Positions 19,479 to 28,434 of a stretch of DNA of 64,000 bases are shown piece by piece. Position 1 is the first letter of the stretch. Each line of letters opens with the position of its first letter. The notes under the pieces are model-generated. The model was not told the origin of the DNA, made no database searches, and worked only from the letters and a program-made list of their open reading frames with translations. This DNA is from Chryseobacterium arachidis (GTDB lineage Bacteria; Bacteroidota; Bacteroidia; Flavobacteriales; Weeksellaceae). Location: NCBI RefSeq assembly GCF_900129245.1, contig NZ_FQUT01000002.1, forward strand, positions 124,001 to 188,000, given 5' to 3'. The position numbers were made by a program, and so were the translations under genes.

Positions 19479-19499
19479 TTGCTTATTGCTTATTGCTTA
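19479..19499. repeat. Three tandem copies of TTGCTTA
   Basis: Heptanucleotide repeat touching the OsmC start codon; on the coding strand it reads TAAGCAA three times immediately before ATG. Confidence 0.85.
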
Positions 19500-19506
19500 T
19501 ACAAAA

Positions 19507-20829
19507 TTATAAAATTCCCCTTGCTTTTATCTCTAAATATTTATTGATAACATCGATATTTAAATTCTCAGGCAATGTATATACCGTATAAATTCCGTAT
19601 TTGCGGAGTTCCTGGATAATCAGCTTTTTTTCAAACTCAAATTTTTCTGCAATAATTTCATCATAAATTTCCTGCATGCTTTCCGGATTTTTATGAATCA
19701 AAGTCTGTAGCTCTGAATTTTTAAAGAATACCACGACTAATAAATGGTTTTTGGCAATTCCGCGGAGATATTTTAGCTGACGGTTTAATCCGTCCAGTGT
19801 TTCAAAATTGGTAAATAGTAAGATTAAACTTCTCTGATTCAGTGAATATTTTACATCCTGATACAGCCGGTTAAAATCACTTTCAAAAAAATCAGTCTTG
19901 ATATTGTAAAGCGCTTCGGAAATTTTTCTTAGCTGTCCTGATTTATTTTCTGCAGCAATTTTATTTTCCGTTTTCTTGGAGAAGGTCATCATTCCTGCAC
20001 GGTCGCCTTTTTTCAGAATGATATGGGATAAAGCCATTGTTGCATTAATCGAATAATCCAATAAACTCAATCCTTTGAAAGGCATTTTCATAGTTCTGCC
20101 TTTATCAATCAGCATAAAAATACGCTGTGATCTTTCATCCTGAAATTGGTTCACCATCAAACGATTGGCTTTTGAAGTTGCTTTCCAATTGATCGTTCTG
20201 ATATCGTCTCCGGGAACATATTCTTTGATCTGTTCAAACTCCATCGTATGTCCCAGTTTTCTTATTTTCCTGATTCCACCCAGCAAAAATTCACTTTGTA
20301 AAGCCATCAGCTCATACTTTCTTAAATGAATAAATGACGGATAAGCCGGTAAATTAGCATCTTTCTGAAAACTAAAACGCTTTGAAACAAAACCCAAAGG
20401 CGAAGAAACGTAGATATTTAAACTTCCAAAATTATATTCTCCTCTTTCTTTCGGTTCTAAAATATATTGGAAAAAGCTGTTTTTTCCGGATTCGATCTGT
20501 TTCTCAATCATGAAATCCCTCTTCTGAAACTGAAATGGGATTTCGTCGATTATTTTAGTATTAATTTTAAAACTGTAATTATTTTTAACATCAATTTTCA
20601 CAGGATTTTCATCGCCATTTGACAGCTTTTCAGGTAAAATTCTTTGGGCTAAAATTCCATTTTTCTGATTAAAAATAAACAGATAATCCACCATCGCCGC
20701 CAAAAAACACAATAACAAAGCAATATGAGCCAACCACATCAAAAACGGAAAGAAAAATGCAAAAACATAAAGAATCCCCACTCCCATGAGTGCGAAGAAA
20801 AAACGTGTATTGATGTATAAGTTTTTCAT
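19507..20829 (-). CDS. DUF58 membrane protein
   Basis: A 440-residue protein. Two membrane spans lie at about 10-50, followed by a cytoplasmic or periplasmic beta-rich part and the DUF58 signature (YVPGDDIRTINWKATSKANRLMV, about residues 205-230). A vWA-like fold follows with MLIDKGRTM and LILLFTNFE. DUF58 proteins accompany MoxR ATPases and are thought to help assemble or activate membrane complexes. Its gene follows MoxR on the same strand, but a broken four-helix-bundle gene now lies between the two. Confidence 0.9.
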   Translation of the reverse strand: MKNLYINTRFFFALMGVGILYVFAFFFPFLMWLAHIALLLCFLAAMVDYLFIFNQKNGILAQRILPEKLSNGDENPVKIDVKNNYSFKINTKIIDEIPFQFQKRDFMIEKQIESGKNSFFQYILEPKERGEYNFGSLNIYVSSPLGFVSKRFSFQKDANLPAYPSFIHLRKYELMALQSEFLLGGIRKIRKLGHTMEFEQIKEYVPGDDIRTINWKATSKANRLMVNQFQDERSQRIFMLIDKGRTMKMPFKGLSLLDYSINATMALSHIILKKGDRAGMMTFSKKTENKIAAENKSGQLRKISEALYNIKTDFFESDFNRLYQDVKYSLNQRSLILLFTNFETLDGLNRQLKYLRGIAKNHLLVVVFFKNSELQTLIHKNPESMQEIYDEIIAEKFEFEKKLIIQELRKYGIYTVYTLPENLNIDVINKYLEIKARGIL

Positions 20830-20886
20830 TTCTTTAAAGGTGGCAGGTATTAGATTTTAGTAGCAGTTTATAATTGGTTAAAGATT

Positions 20887-21243
20887 TTAGTTTTCTTTCA
20901 AAGAGTTTATGAGTCCGTTTAACATTTTAGAAATTTCAATAATATCTTGATTAAATTTCAGGTAATTAGTTTCATCTAAATATTTGAGATTTTTTGAAAT
21001 TATTATTTGCGTTTCAACCTCAGCACAACTTCCTCTCGCAATTTTTAAAAATTGTAAATAATCAGGCTTGCTTCTTCTTGAATTACCTTCTGCAATATTA
21101 GACGGAATAGAAACTGAGGCTCTTCTAATCTGAGATTATAAGCCAAAGGTTTCATCTTTTGGAAAGGATTCGGTTATCTTATAGATTTCAGTCACGAACT
21201 CAATAGATTTTTGCCAGACTAAAAGTTCTTTAAAATTTGCCAT
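20887..21243 (-). pseudogene. Broken four-helix-bundle (S23-type) protein gene
   Basis: The minus strand from ATG at 21243 encodes 118 codons resembling the 23S-intervening-sequence / four-helix-bundle family (LVWQKSIEFV, SQIRRASVSIPSNIAEG, LKIARGSCAEVETQ). Codon 36 is a TAA (21138-21136), between FGL and SQIRRAS, where relatives read through. One base change would restore Tyr or Gln. Everything after the stop remains in frame, so the lesion looks recent. An intact relative is at 54783-55178. It sits between the moxR and DUF58 genes, which are normally adjacent. Suppression or a sequencing error is the alternative. Confidence 0.8.
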
Positions 21244-21271
21244 CTATAAAATTTTTAAACATCGAATTGCA

Positions 21272-21304
21272 ACCTATTACCTATTACCTATTACCTATTA
21301 CCTA
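21272..21304. repeat. Four tandem copies of ACCTATT plus a partial copy
   Basis: Heptanucleotide array that runs into the MoxR stop codon (TAG, 21304-21302). The last partial copy supplies the stop codon. Confidence 0.85.
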
Positions 21305-22333
21305 CCTAGGAATCTCTATTCCCTCTAAAATCTGTCTGATAATTTCGTCCGCCGTTAAGCCTTCCATTTCTCTTTCAGGCGATACAATGACTCTGTGTCT
21401 TAATACTGCATAACTTGCTTCTTTGATGTCCTCCGGTGTTACAAAATCTCTTCCTCTTAATGCAGCAAATGCCTTTGAAGCCGTTAATAATGCTAAACTT
21501 GCCCTTGGAGAAGCTCCCAGATATAAAAACTGATTTTCTCTTGTATTAACAATGATTTTTGCGATATATTCCATCAGCTGAGCCTCAACAATAATTTCCT
21601 TTACCAGATGCTGATAACTTTTTAATTGCTGGGCAGTAATCACTTTGTCTACAACCTCTGTTTTATCTTCTCTTTTGCTTTCGTGTTGGTTTTTGATAAT
21701 TGCAATTTCCTGTTCTAGATTAGGATAGCCAACATTTATTTTGAATAAAAAACGGTCCAGCTGAGCTTCCGGAAGCCTGTAAGTTCCTTCATGCTCGATC
21801 GGGTTTTGGGTGGCAACCACAAGGAAAGGTTCTTCCATCGCGTAGCGTGTACCGTCCATTGTAATCTGCCTTTCCTCCATTACTTCGAATAATGCAGCCT
21901 GAGTTTTTGCCGGCGACCTGTTGATTTCATCAATTAAAACGAAATTCGAAAAAATAGGACCTTTTTTAAATTCAAATTCAGAATTTTTCACACTGAAAAC
22001 TGAAGTCCCTAAAATATCGGAAGGCATCAGATCCGGTGTAAACTGAATTCTGCTGAAGCCAGTATCGATGGTCTTTGCCAACAATTTTGCCGTGATTGTT
22101 TTCGCTACCCCCGGCACACCTTCAATAAGGACATGGCCGTTGGATAACAATGCAGCCAGAAGGTGCTCTACCATATCTTCCTGGCCAACAATTACTTTTG
22201 CAATCTCCGATTTTACTTTATCTAAACTTGTACGCAGTTCAATCATATCAATTCTGGACTGAAACTGATTTTCTTTTTTATCAAGATTAATAGAATTCTG
22301 AGGTTCTATATTTTGGTTTTCAAGGTTTTCCAT
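21302..22333 (-). CDS. MoxR-family AAA+ ATPase
   Basis: A 343-residue cytoplasmic ATPase that acts as a chaperone for membrane or vWA-containing complexes. Walker A is GVPGVAKT, Walker B is VLIDEINRSP, and ATQNPIEHEGTYRLPEAQLDRF contains sensor 1 and the arginine finger region. The C-terminal lid ends at EGIEIPR. It is the energy source of the membrane cluster that also contains DUF58, DUF4350, DUF4129 and SpoIIM proteins. The N-terminal 30 residues are Gln/Asn/Glu-rich and unlike the conserved core. It starts 33 bases after the DUF4350 gene. Confidence 0.95.
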   Translation of the reverse strand: MENLENQNIEPQNSINLDKKENQFQSRIDMIELRTSLDKVKSEIAKVIVGQEDMVEHLLAALLSNGHVLIEGVPGVAKTITAKLLAKTIDTGFSRIQFTPDLMPSDILGTSVFSVKNSEFEFKKGPIFSNFVLIDEINRSPAKTQAALFEVMEERQITMDGTRYAMEEPFLVVATQNPIEHEGTYRLPEAQLDRFLFKINVGYPNLEQEIAIIKNQHESKREDKTEVVDKVITAQQLKSYQHLVKEIIVEAQLMEYIAKIIVNTRENQFLYLGASPRASLALLTASKAFAALRGRDFVTPEDIKEASYAVLRHRVIVSPEREMEGLTADEIIRQILEGIEIPR

Positions 22334-22366
22334 ATACTATAATTTAATAATACAGATGGTTATCTT

Positions 22367-23521
22367 TTAAATAATTTCATCCAATAACTTATTCATTCTT
22401 GCCAGGTCTTCCTTCATCACATTGGCATAAGGATCCTGTGCTTTTTTTATAAAACCGATGGCTTCATGAATCATTTCCATAGGCTTTCCTGTTTTCAATT
22501 GCAGCTTTTTTGCAAATTCTTCATCCAGATTCTGGGTGTCAATTAATAAATCTACTCTTACTTTATTCAGGAAATACTGCGCTTTTTTTGCCATCATATC
22601 ATGAAAATCGCCTTCCTGCAAGTATAAATTACCGATGCTTTTTACAAAATCTACCGACGTATTTTTTAGCGGCTCAATAATAGGGACGATGCGTTGCTTT
22701 CTTTTAACATTAAAGAAAATAAACAGAAGCAAGCCTCCTAAAAGCACCCACCACGCATATTTCAAGGCAGGATTCGAAAGAATAAATCTCAGGAAAAACT
22801 GAGACGACTTCGAGCTGCTTTCCACAAACCACAGTGTTTCTTTATTGTCAAGATATGAAAAAATATCCTGTGCATACTTGGTATTTCCTTTTTTTAAAAG
22901 ATAATAATTGGTTATAAAAAGAGGTTCACAGTGAACATAAATAGTTCCTTCTCCGAATTTTGTCTTGATAAAATTGGCCTGATCTGTATTTCCTTTTTCA
23001 ACGGTTTTCCCCAATACTTCAACCCCAGGTTTCACAAATGTAAAGCCTTTTCCCGAAGGAAATTTATCCAATACGATAAAATCGTTCTGATATTTTCTGT
23101 CCGTCAGCTTCAGCACATTCTGATCTTCAAATGAAATCTTAGAATCGTAATAGCCAATACTGTCTGAAATTTCTTTGGGGATTTCACCTGAAATAATCAT
23201 GGCATCTGAACCTTTAGAAACCTGATCTAAAATCTTATTCCAGGACTGTTTATCAATTTTATGTTCAATGACTATAATATTATGGATTCCTTTTGAATTC
23301 TGATTATAATAATCGTAAGGACTCTGATTGATTTTTTTTATCTTATCTTTAAAAAGATCATTGATTTCATTATTAAAAACAAACAGCCCGAAAGGAGATT
23401 TCTGCGTGGTTTTGAAGTTCTTCCGCCAATCTGTACTTTCTGTTTTATTCACTTCAAACAATGCGAAAACAATCATCACAACGATGAAAATCACAGCATA
23501 TATTTTGAAAGTTTTGTTCAT
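22367..23521 (-). CDS. DUF4350 membrane-anchored protein
   Basis: A 384-residue protein with an N-terminal membrane span (about 7-24), a periplasmic DUF4350 domain resembling a GATase-like fold (IVIEHKIDKQSWNKIL, FGEGTIYVHCEP), a second span (about 253-272, WWVLLGGLLLFIFF) and a cytoplasmic helical tail. It belongs to the conserved MoxR/DUF58 cluster, where it is thought to be a membrane subunit of unknown function. Start and stop are separated from both neighbours by about 20-35 bases, consistent with one transcript. Confidence 0.85.
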   Translation of the reverse strand: MNKTFKIYAVIFIVVMIVFALFEVNKTESTDWRKNFKTTQKSPFGLFVFNNEINDLFKDKIKKINQSPYDYYNQNSKGIHNIIVIEHKIDKQSWNKILDQVSKGSDAMIISGEIPKEISDSIGYYDSKISFEDQNVLKLTDRKYQNDFIVLDKFPSGKGFTFVKPGVEVLGKTVEKGNTDQANFIKTKFGEGTIYVHCEPLFITNYYLLKKGNTKYAQDIFSYLDNKETLWFVESSSKSSQFFLRFILSNPALKYAWWVLLGGLLLFIFFNVKRKQRIVPIIEPLKNTSVDFVKSIGNLYLQEGDFHDMMAKKAQYFLNKVRVDLLIDTQNLDEEFAKKLQLKTGKPMEMIHEAIGFIKKAQDPYANVMKEDLARMNKLLDEII

Positions 23522-23540
23522 GATAATTCCTGAAATTGCA

Positions 23541-24341
23541 TTACGCTTTAAATGATTGGTACTGATTTTTAAACTTTATATAGCTTTCTTCATCTATCGT
23601 AAACTCTCCGTACCAAACATAGTCGAAGATGTAAGAAAGATCGTAAAATGCATTCTTCAAATGAGACGTCTGCAATTCTGCAACATAATCCTTATTCGTT
23701 TTTTCGGGATTCCAGGTGATTAATTTTTTATCACTGAGCTTTTTGAGGACAAATAAAAACTGATACCGAACCGCAGATCTGAAATCTCCGGATTTTTCAA
23801 ATTTCAAAATACTTTCAGGGAAATTAATCTCATGAATATTTTCATGTAATTCTTCGTCTTTGATATCAAGTTTTCTATTTTTCTTCCCAAACAGGAAATT
23901 GCCATCTTTACCGAGTAAATATTTAATGATAAAATAAATCAGAAATCCAATTAGCAGAATCGCAAATAAACGGACTAAAATTCCGGCAAAATTCGCTGAT
24001 TTTGTAAATGCCGTGTCTCCGAAAATGCTGTCTAATATTTTAATTATTTTCGCCATCAGCTTTTCCCAGAAAGACATTCTTGGTTTCACCGTGGTATAAT
24101 CGAAATCTTTTCCTTGGTATCTTGATGGTATATTTTCTTTAAACTGTTTAGGGTATACAGCATTTTCGGTAATAGGATTTTTATATAATACAGAATCGGC
24201 ACGGTACATATTTTTATAATGCCCCGTTTCCAGAGAATCGGTGTACACTGCTTCCACCGACGGTGGCGGATTGCTGTCTGTCTGTGCAAACGAAAATCCG
24301 GCAGCAAAAAATACTGTTGAAAGAAAAAGAACCTTACCCAT
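23541..24341 (-). CDS. DUF4129 membrane protein
   Basis: A 266-residue protein starting at the ATG at 24341 (MGKVLFL); the frame also opens three codons earlier at a TTG. It has a signal peptide (cleavage near SFAQ), a Pro-rich periplasmic stretch, one membrane span (about 120-145, LVRLFAILLIGFLIYFI) and the C-terminal DUF4129 helical domain (FRSAVRYQFLFVLKKLSDKK, YVAELQ). DUF4129 often occurs at the C-terminus of transglutaminase-like proteins next to DUF58 and MoxR. Here it stands alone. It overlaps the next upstream gene by eight bases. Confidence 0.85.
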   Translation of the reverse strand: MGKVLFLSTVFFAAGFSFAQTDSNPPPSVEAVYTDSLETGHYKNMYRADSVLYKNPITENAVYPKQFKENIPSRYQGKDFDYTTVKPRMSFWEKLMAKIIKILDSIFGDTAFTKSANFAGILVRLFAILLIGFLIYFIIKYLLGKDGNFLFGKKNRKLDIKDEELHENIHEINFPESILKFEKSGDFRSAVRYQFLFVLKKLSDKKLITWNPEKTNKDYVAELQTSHLKNAFYDLSYIFDYVWYGEFTIDEESYIKFKNQYQSFKA

Positions 24342-25293
24342 TACTGCCAATCGTTTCTATTTCTTCAAGTTCGATTTTCTGATGAAAATCTGTTCTGCTG
24401 TCGTAATACATTAGGCTCGAACTGATGTATAAAACATTCATCAGCAAAGTAGAAATAAGCGATGAAATTCCATACAGGAAAAATATAAGAATCCCGAAAC
24501 TTCCTGACATGGGATTTTGTTCAAAATCTGCATCCGGACTTGTGGTGGTAAGCTTCATGAAATAAAAAATCATAGGAATTGCAGAAAAAATCCCTGCGAC
24601 AATATAAAAAAGGATTCCCATAATGGTAGTAGCTCCCCAATATTTCCAGTACGGAGAACTTTCTCTTCCGTTCGGGTAAGAAAACTGCGATCTTACCGCA
24701 TAGCTTAAACTTTCAAAAAAATCCCTTTTGCCATTGAAATAATCGTAACACAGAAAAGTAACGACATTAAATAGCGTAGGTCCCACAAAAAGAACAAGAA
24801 AGATCCCTATAAAAATAAAAATCAGGAAGTAAGAGAATCCGAAAATTACTGAAGCAATAGGCAGTACGAGAAAAGTAAGCCCGAAATATGTGACAATAAC
24901 TTTCTTTTTGTCTCTCTTAAAATCACTTAAAATATCATCCGTTTTAATGGAATTATTCCCTTCCGCAATTCTTTTCAGATAAAAAACAGGGAACAGCAAA
25001 TTAATGGTTATTAAAGCCGTAGAAAGAATAAACAATAAAATCCCGGAAATAATAAATATTCCCAGATTATCATTAAAATATTGCTCCAAATAATACGATT
25101 CCCCACTGATATTGGATCCGAAAATCACTCCAAAGAATTCTCTGAAACCAAATATAATGACTGCCACCATAAGGATCAGCAATACACCGTTCAGCAGGAT
25201 AAAATTCTTGAAATAGTTTTTACCATATACTTTAAAAAAAGTGAAAGCATCACTTATAAAAGCGCCAAAATCTCTCTTTTTATAAAACTGCAT
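24334..25293 (-). CDS. Polytopic membrane protein of the MoxR cluster
   Basis: A 319-residue integral membrane protein that I do not recognise with certainty. Around six hydrophobic spans are visible (about residues 30-55, 75-105, 140-180, 225-245 and 270-300), with a cytoplasmic C-terminus (YDSRTDFHQKIELEE). The general look fits DUF4013-like or glycerophosphodiesterase-membrane-domain-like proteins. It overlaps DUF4129 by eight bases and SpoIIM by fourteen, so all three are almost certainly cotranslated. A role in the MoxR-associated membrane complex is inferred from that. Confidence 0.75.
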   Translation of the reverse strand: MQFYKKRDFGAFISDAFTFFKVYGKNYFKNFILLNGVLLILMVAVIIFGFREFFGVIFGSNISGESYYLEQYFNDNLGIFIISGILLFILSTALITINLLFPVFYLKRIAEGNNSIKTDDILSDFKRDKKKVIVTYFGLTFLVLPIASVIFGFSYFLIFIFIGIFLVLFVGPTLFNVVTFLCYDYFNGKRDFFESLSYAVRSQFSYPNGRESSPYWKYWGATTIMGILFYIVAGIFSAIPMIFYFMKLTTTSPDADFEQNPMSGSFGILIFFLYGISSLISTLLMNVLYISSSLMYYDSRTDFHQKIELEEIETIGSNG

Positions 25294-26263
25294 GCTGGAT
25301 CTGGTTGTTAATTTTTTTATTCACCCAATAAGGATACACAATATAGTAAAATCCTATGATTATCAATGAACCGAAAATGATGATTAAATTAAAAAACAAA
25401 GGCATTTTCAGAGCATGTCTTGTAACATACCCCTCGATGATTCCTGCACAGATGGTAAATGGAACCGTGCTTAAAAATATCTTAAATGAATCTCTAAATC
25501 CGTTTTTAAAAGAATTAAATCTGGAAAGTGTTCTCGGAAATAAAATCGAGGCACCCAAAACCAATCCACACATCGCTTCTACAACCATAGAAAAAATCTC
25601 AAAGACACCATGCAACCATATTCCTCGTGCACTATCTTTCAAAGCCCCGTAATCATAGAAAAAGTATTGAAATGAGCCTAACATCACACTGTTTGTCAAC
25701 AAAGCCCACAGTGTTCCGATTCCTCCTGTAATTCCATAAATATAAAGTCTTGCTCCTACCTTCAGGTTATTCAAGACTATGCCAATGCTACTTCCCCATG
25801 TAGAACCGCTCTGATAAACACCAACTGCATTTCCTGCTTTTATATTTTCGATAGTTTGGTTAACATAATCTTCTCCTAAAATAACTGTTGCAAAATCCTT
25901 ATCGTAAATTCCGGAAAGCAACCCTATCAAAGTAAATAAAGTAAAAAACAGAAAAGCATAGCCTAAATATCTTCTGTACTGATACACCAACAAAGGAACT
26001 TCGGTTGTAAAGAAATACAGAAGCCTGTTTTGCTCTACTCTTTTGGTCTTATAAATTTTCTGGAAGATCTGGGAAGAAAGATGGTTCAGGTAAACCGTTG
26101 TATTACTTTTCGGATAATACGTCTGTGCAAAAGAAAGATCATTGATCAGGTTGATGTACAGCGAAGAAAGGTCATCAGGATTTTTTTTAATTTTCCCCTG
26201 TATAACCTGTTCGATTCCCAACCATTTTTCTTTATTTTGTTTAATGAAATAAACTTCTCTCAT
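25280..26263 (-). CDS. Stage II sporulation protein M-like membrane protein
   Basis: A 327-residue SpoIIM-family protein with a cytoplasmic N-terminal helical region (residues 1-95), then about five membrane spans (about 100-120, 180-215, 225-245, 265-290 and 295-315). The IRGTLWLHGVFE-like segment (ARGIWLHGVFEIFSM) is diagnostic for the SpoIIM fold. The organism is not expected to sporulate; in Bacteroidota this family accompanies RDD, DUF4129, MoxR and DUF58 genes. It is the first gene of this minus-strand group, and only 26 bases separate its start from the divergent RDD start. Confidence 0.85.
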   Translation of the reverse strand: MREVYFIKQNKEKWLGIEQVIQGKIKKNPDDLSSLYINLINDLSFAQTYYPKSNTTVYLNHLSSQIFQKIYKTKRVEQNRLLYFFTTEVPLLVYQYRRYLGYAFLFFTLFTLIGLLSGIYDKDFATVILGEDYVNQTIENIKAGNAVGVYQSGSTWGSSIGIVLNNLKVGARLYIYGITGGIGTLWALLTNSVMLGSFQYFFYDYGALKDSARGIWLHGVFEIFSMVVEAMCGLVLGASILFPRTLSRFNSFKNGFRDSFKIFLSTVPFTICAGIIEGYVTRHALKMPLFFNLIIIFGSLIIIGFYYIVYPYWVNKKINNQIQHAVL

Positions 26264-26289
26264 ATTGTAAGGCTAAAATAATAAAAATT

Positions 26290-27039
26290 ATGTCTCAAAT
26301 TGCGATTAATACTTCACAAAATGTAAATATTAATTTCAACATTGCCGGTGTTGGAGAAAGGGTTTTGGCATTCGCTATTGATCTGCTGATAAAAGTGGCC
26401 TACATCATCTTTATATTTTATCTTTTTTTCAATATTTTAGATTTAGGGTATCTGCTAGACGGGCTTGATCAATGGTCGATCATTGCTGTTTACAGTATTC
26501 TGCTTTTTCCTACTGCTATTTATCCAGTAGTTTTAGAAAGCCTGATGGAGGGGCAAACTCCGGGTAAAAAAGCCATGAAAATACGGGTAGTAAAAATTGA
26601 CGGTTACCAGGCGGGGTTCGGAGATTATATGATCCGTTGGATTTTCAGAATTATCGACACTTCCTTTTTAGGAGTGGTTGGATTAATTTCTATGGTCGTA
26701 TCTAAAAACAATCAACGTTTGGGAGATATAGCTTCAGGAACCGCAGTTATCTCTCTGAAAAACAACATTAATATTTCCCACACGATTTTAGAACATATTA
26801 AAGAAGATTATATCCCAACTTTTCCGCAAGTTATTGCATTGAGTGATAATGATATGAGAATCATCAAAGACAATTACACAAAGGCTTTAAGAGTGGACGA
26901 CAGACAAATCATTAATAAACTTTCCGATAAAATTAAAAGCATCCTGAAGCTTGAAATTGACCCTACAAAAATGACAGAACGACAGTTTATCGGAGTGGTG
27001 ATTAAAGATTATAATTATTATACGGGGAAAGAAATTTAG
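26290..27039 (+). CDS. RDD family membrane protein
   Basis: A 249-residue protein. The RDD domain occupies about residues 15-150, with the sequence GERVLAFAIDLLI (first conserved Arg and Asp), three hydrophobic spans, EGQTPGKKAMKIRVV and the later NQRLGDIASGT. The remaining C-terminal 90 residues are soluble and helical. RDD proteins are small membrane proteins, some linked to ion transport. This gene is divergent from the SpoIIM-led cluster, an arrangement I know from other Bacteroidota. Promoters for both genes must overlap coding sequence. Confidence 0.88.
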   Translation: MSQIAINTSQNVNINFNIAGVGERVLAFAIDLLIKVAYIIFIFYLFFNILDLGYLLDGLDQWSIIAVYSILLFPTAIYPVVLESLMEGQTPGKKAMKIRVVKIDGYQAGFGDYMIRWIFRIIDTSFLGVVGLISMVVSKNNQRLGDIASGTAVISLKNNINISHTILEHIKEDYIPTFPQVIALSDNDMRIIKDNYTKALRVDDRQIINKLSDKIKSILKLEIDPTKMTERQFIGVVIKDYNYYTGKEI

Positions 27040-27183
27040 TCAATTCTGAATTTTGCTTTGCAAGTGAGTAGAGAATTTTTTATTTCAATTTTAAAAATTG
27101 ACAAGTGAAACGAATTGACAATTCACCATTCACCTCATCTCGGTTCGGTTTTTGTATTTTTACTAACAATTAAAACTTGAATT

Positions 27184-27474
27184 ATGAGATTTGAAAATAA
27201 TAAATCGGGAAACGGCGGTGTGATTACTTTAAACAACGAAATCAAAGAAATCGGTAGGTTAACTTATACTATTTTTCCTGAAGACAATAAGTTTATCATT
27301 TCGTTCGTATTGGTTCATCCTGAATTTGAAGGTCGAGGAATGGGAAAATACCTAGTGGAAGAAGCCATTAAATTTGCCCGTGAAAACAACTGGAAAGTTT
27401 ATCCACACTGTTCTTACGCCAGAGCCGTTATGACAAGAATGAATGATGTAAGCGATATTTTTTTACAGAATTAA
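27184..27474 (+). CDS. Small GNAT-type acetyltransferase
   Basis: A 96-residue single-domain protein of the short GNAT branch (YjdJ-like). HPEFEGRGMGKYLVEEAI is the acetyl-CoA-binding loop and VYPHCSYARAVM is typical for this subfamily. Substrate unknown. The last 12 bases overlap the 3' end of the convergent glycosyltransferase gene. A TATTTTT stretch about 25 bases before the ATG may be its -7 region. Confidence 0.85.
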   Translation: MRFENNKSGNGGVITLNNEIKEIGRLTYTIFPEDNKFIISFVLVHPEFEGRGMGKYLVEEAIKFARENNWKVYPHCSYARAVMTRMNDVSDIFLQN

Positions 27475-28434
27475 AACTTCGTTCACCAAGATTTCTTCAA
27501 TATCATCAGGATAATCGACTCTCAGATGTTGGTCAGAACCCACCCAATTCTGAATTTCTTCCAGTTTTAAAACTTTAGAATTCGGAATTCCCATCTTGTC
27601 TAAAGCACAGGCATTGCATTCCTGTTCATATTGATTATGGATAGGGATGACGAATAATTTTTTATCCATAAACAAAGCTTCTGCCGGACTTTCAAAACCG
27701 GCGTTGCAAAGAATTCCGTCGCAGTTTTCGAAGGCTTTTAAGTATTGAGTTTCATCAATCGGAAAAACTTCAACATTGCTTTCTTTAAACTGAAGTTTGG
27801 AATATTTAGAAAAAATTTTCCATTCAACCGGAATTTGCTTTAAAACTTTAATGATATTTTCATCCGAAAAGCTTGGAAGATAAACCAAATAAAAACCTTT
27901 TTTGTCTGGATTAAGATTTCTTATTTTCCTTCTAATGACAGGCTTTTTGATCTGATGATGATAATTTTCAAAATGAAATCCAATTCTTCTTTCGCTTGGA
28001 ACGTAATATTTAAGTACCATTTCACCAAGAAAATCTTTCTTTTCAGGTTTTGGTGTTTCTTTGAACAACATTGAAGCCTGATGGCTCAGTTCGATCATTG
28101 GAAGTTTTTTCAGCTTACAAGCCCATCCTGTCAAAGGTTCATAATCGTTGATGATTAAATCATATTTTGAAAGCTCTATTTCTCTTATGGTTTTAAATGC
28201 TTCAAGAAAACTATTGTCTGTAAACGTTTTTTTATAGGATAACCCGCCTGTTTTATCATAAAGTAAAGAAATTCCCTTATGTTGAAAATTAACGTCAAAA
28301 TCAGCCTTTAATTGCGATTGATGTCCACTGATCAAAGTATCCACTAACGCATATTTTTTTAAAAGCGGAACAATTTCCTGTGCGCGTGCAACATGTCCGT
28401 TTCCGGTTCCCTGAAAGGCATATAAGATTTTCAT
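27463..28434 (-). CDS. GT-B glycosyltransferase
   Basis: A 323-residue protein of the MJ1255/VC2487-type glycosyltransferase family, distantly MurG-like. FQGTGNGHVARAQEI is the N-terminal Gly-rich loop and CNAGFESPAEALFMDKK with PIHNQYEQECNA is the nucleotide-sugar-binding C-terminal half. It has no signal peptide. The start codon overlaps the phosphoesterase stop (ATGA). Together with the UDP-diacylglucosamine-hydrolase-like neighbour this hints at cell-envelope or lipid glycosylation; the acceptor is unknown. Confidence 0.85.
   Translation of the reverse strand: MKILYAFQGTGNGHVARAQEIVPLLKKYALVDTLISGHQSQLKADFDVNFQHKGISLLYDKTGGLSYKKTFTDNSFLEAFKTIREIELSKYDLIINDYEPLTGWACKLKKLPMIELSHQASMLFKETPKPEKKDFLGEMVLKYYVPSERRIGFHFENYHHQIKKPVIRRKIRNLNPDKKGFYLVYLPSFSDENIIKVLKQIPVEWKIFSKYSKLQFKESNVEVFPIDETQYLKAFENCDGILCNAGFESPAEALFMDKKLFVIPIHNQYEQECNACALDKMGIPNSKVLKLEEIQNWVGSDQHLRVDYPDDIEEILVNEVLIL

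Noticed and set aside
25280..26263. A sporulation gene
   Set aside because: SpoIIM-like proteins are common in non-sporulating Bacteroidota beside MoxR clusters.
27040..27183. Repeated TTGACAA/ATTCACCATTCACC-like words as a repeat array
   Set aside because: Copies are short and imperfect; I could not define a unit or boundaries.
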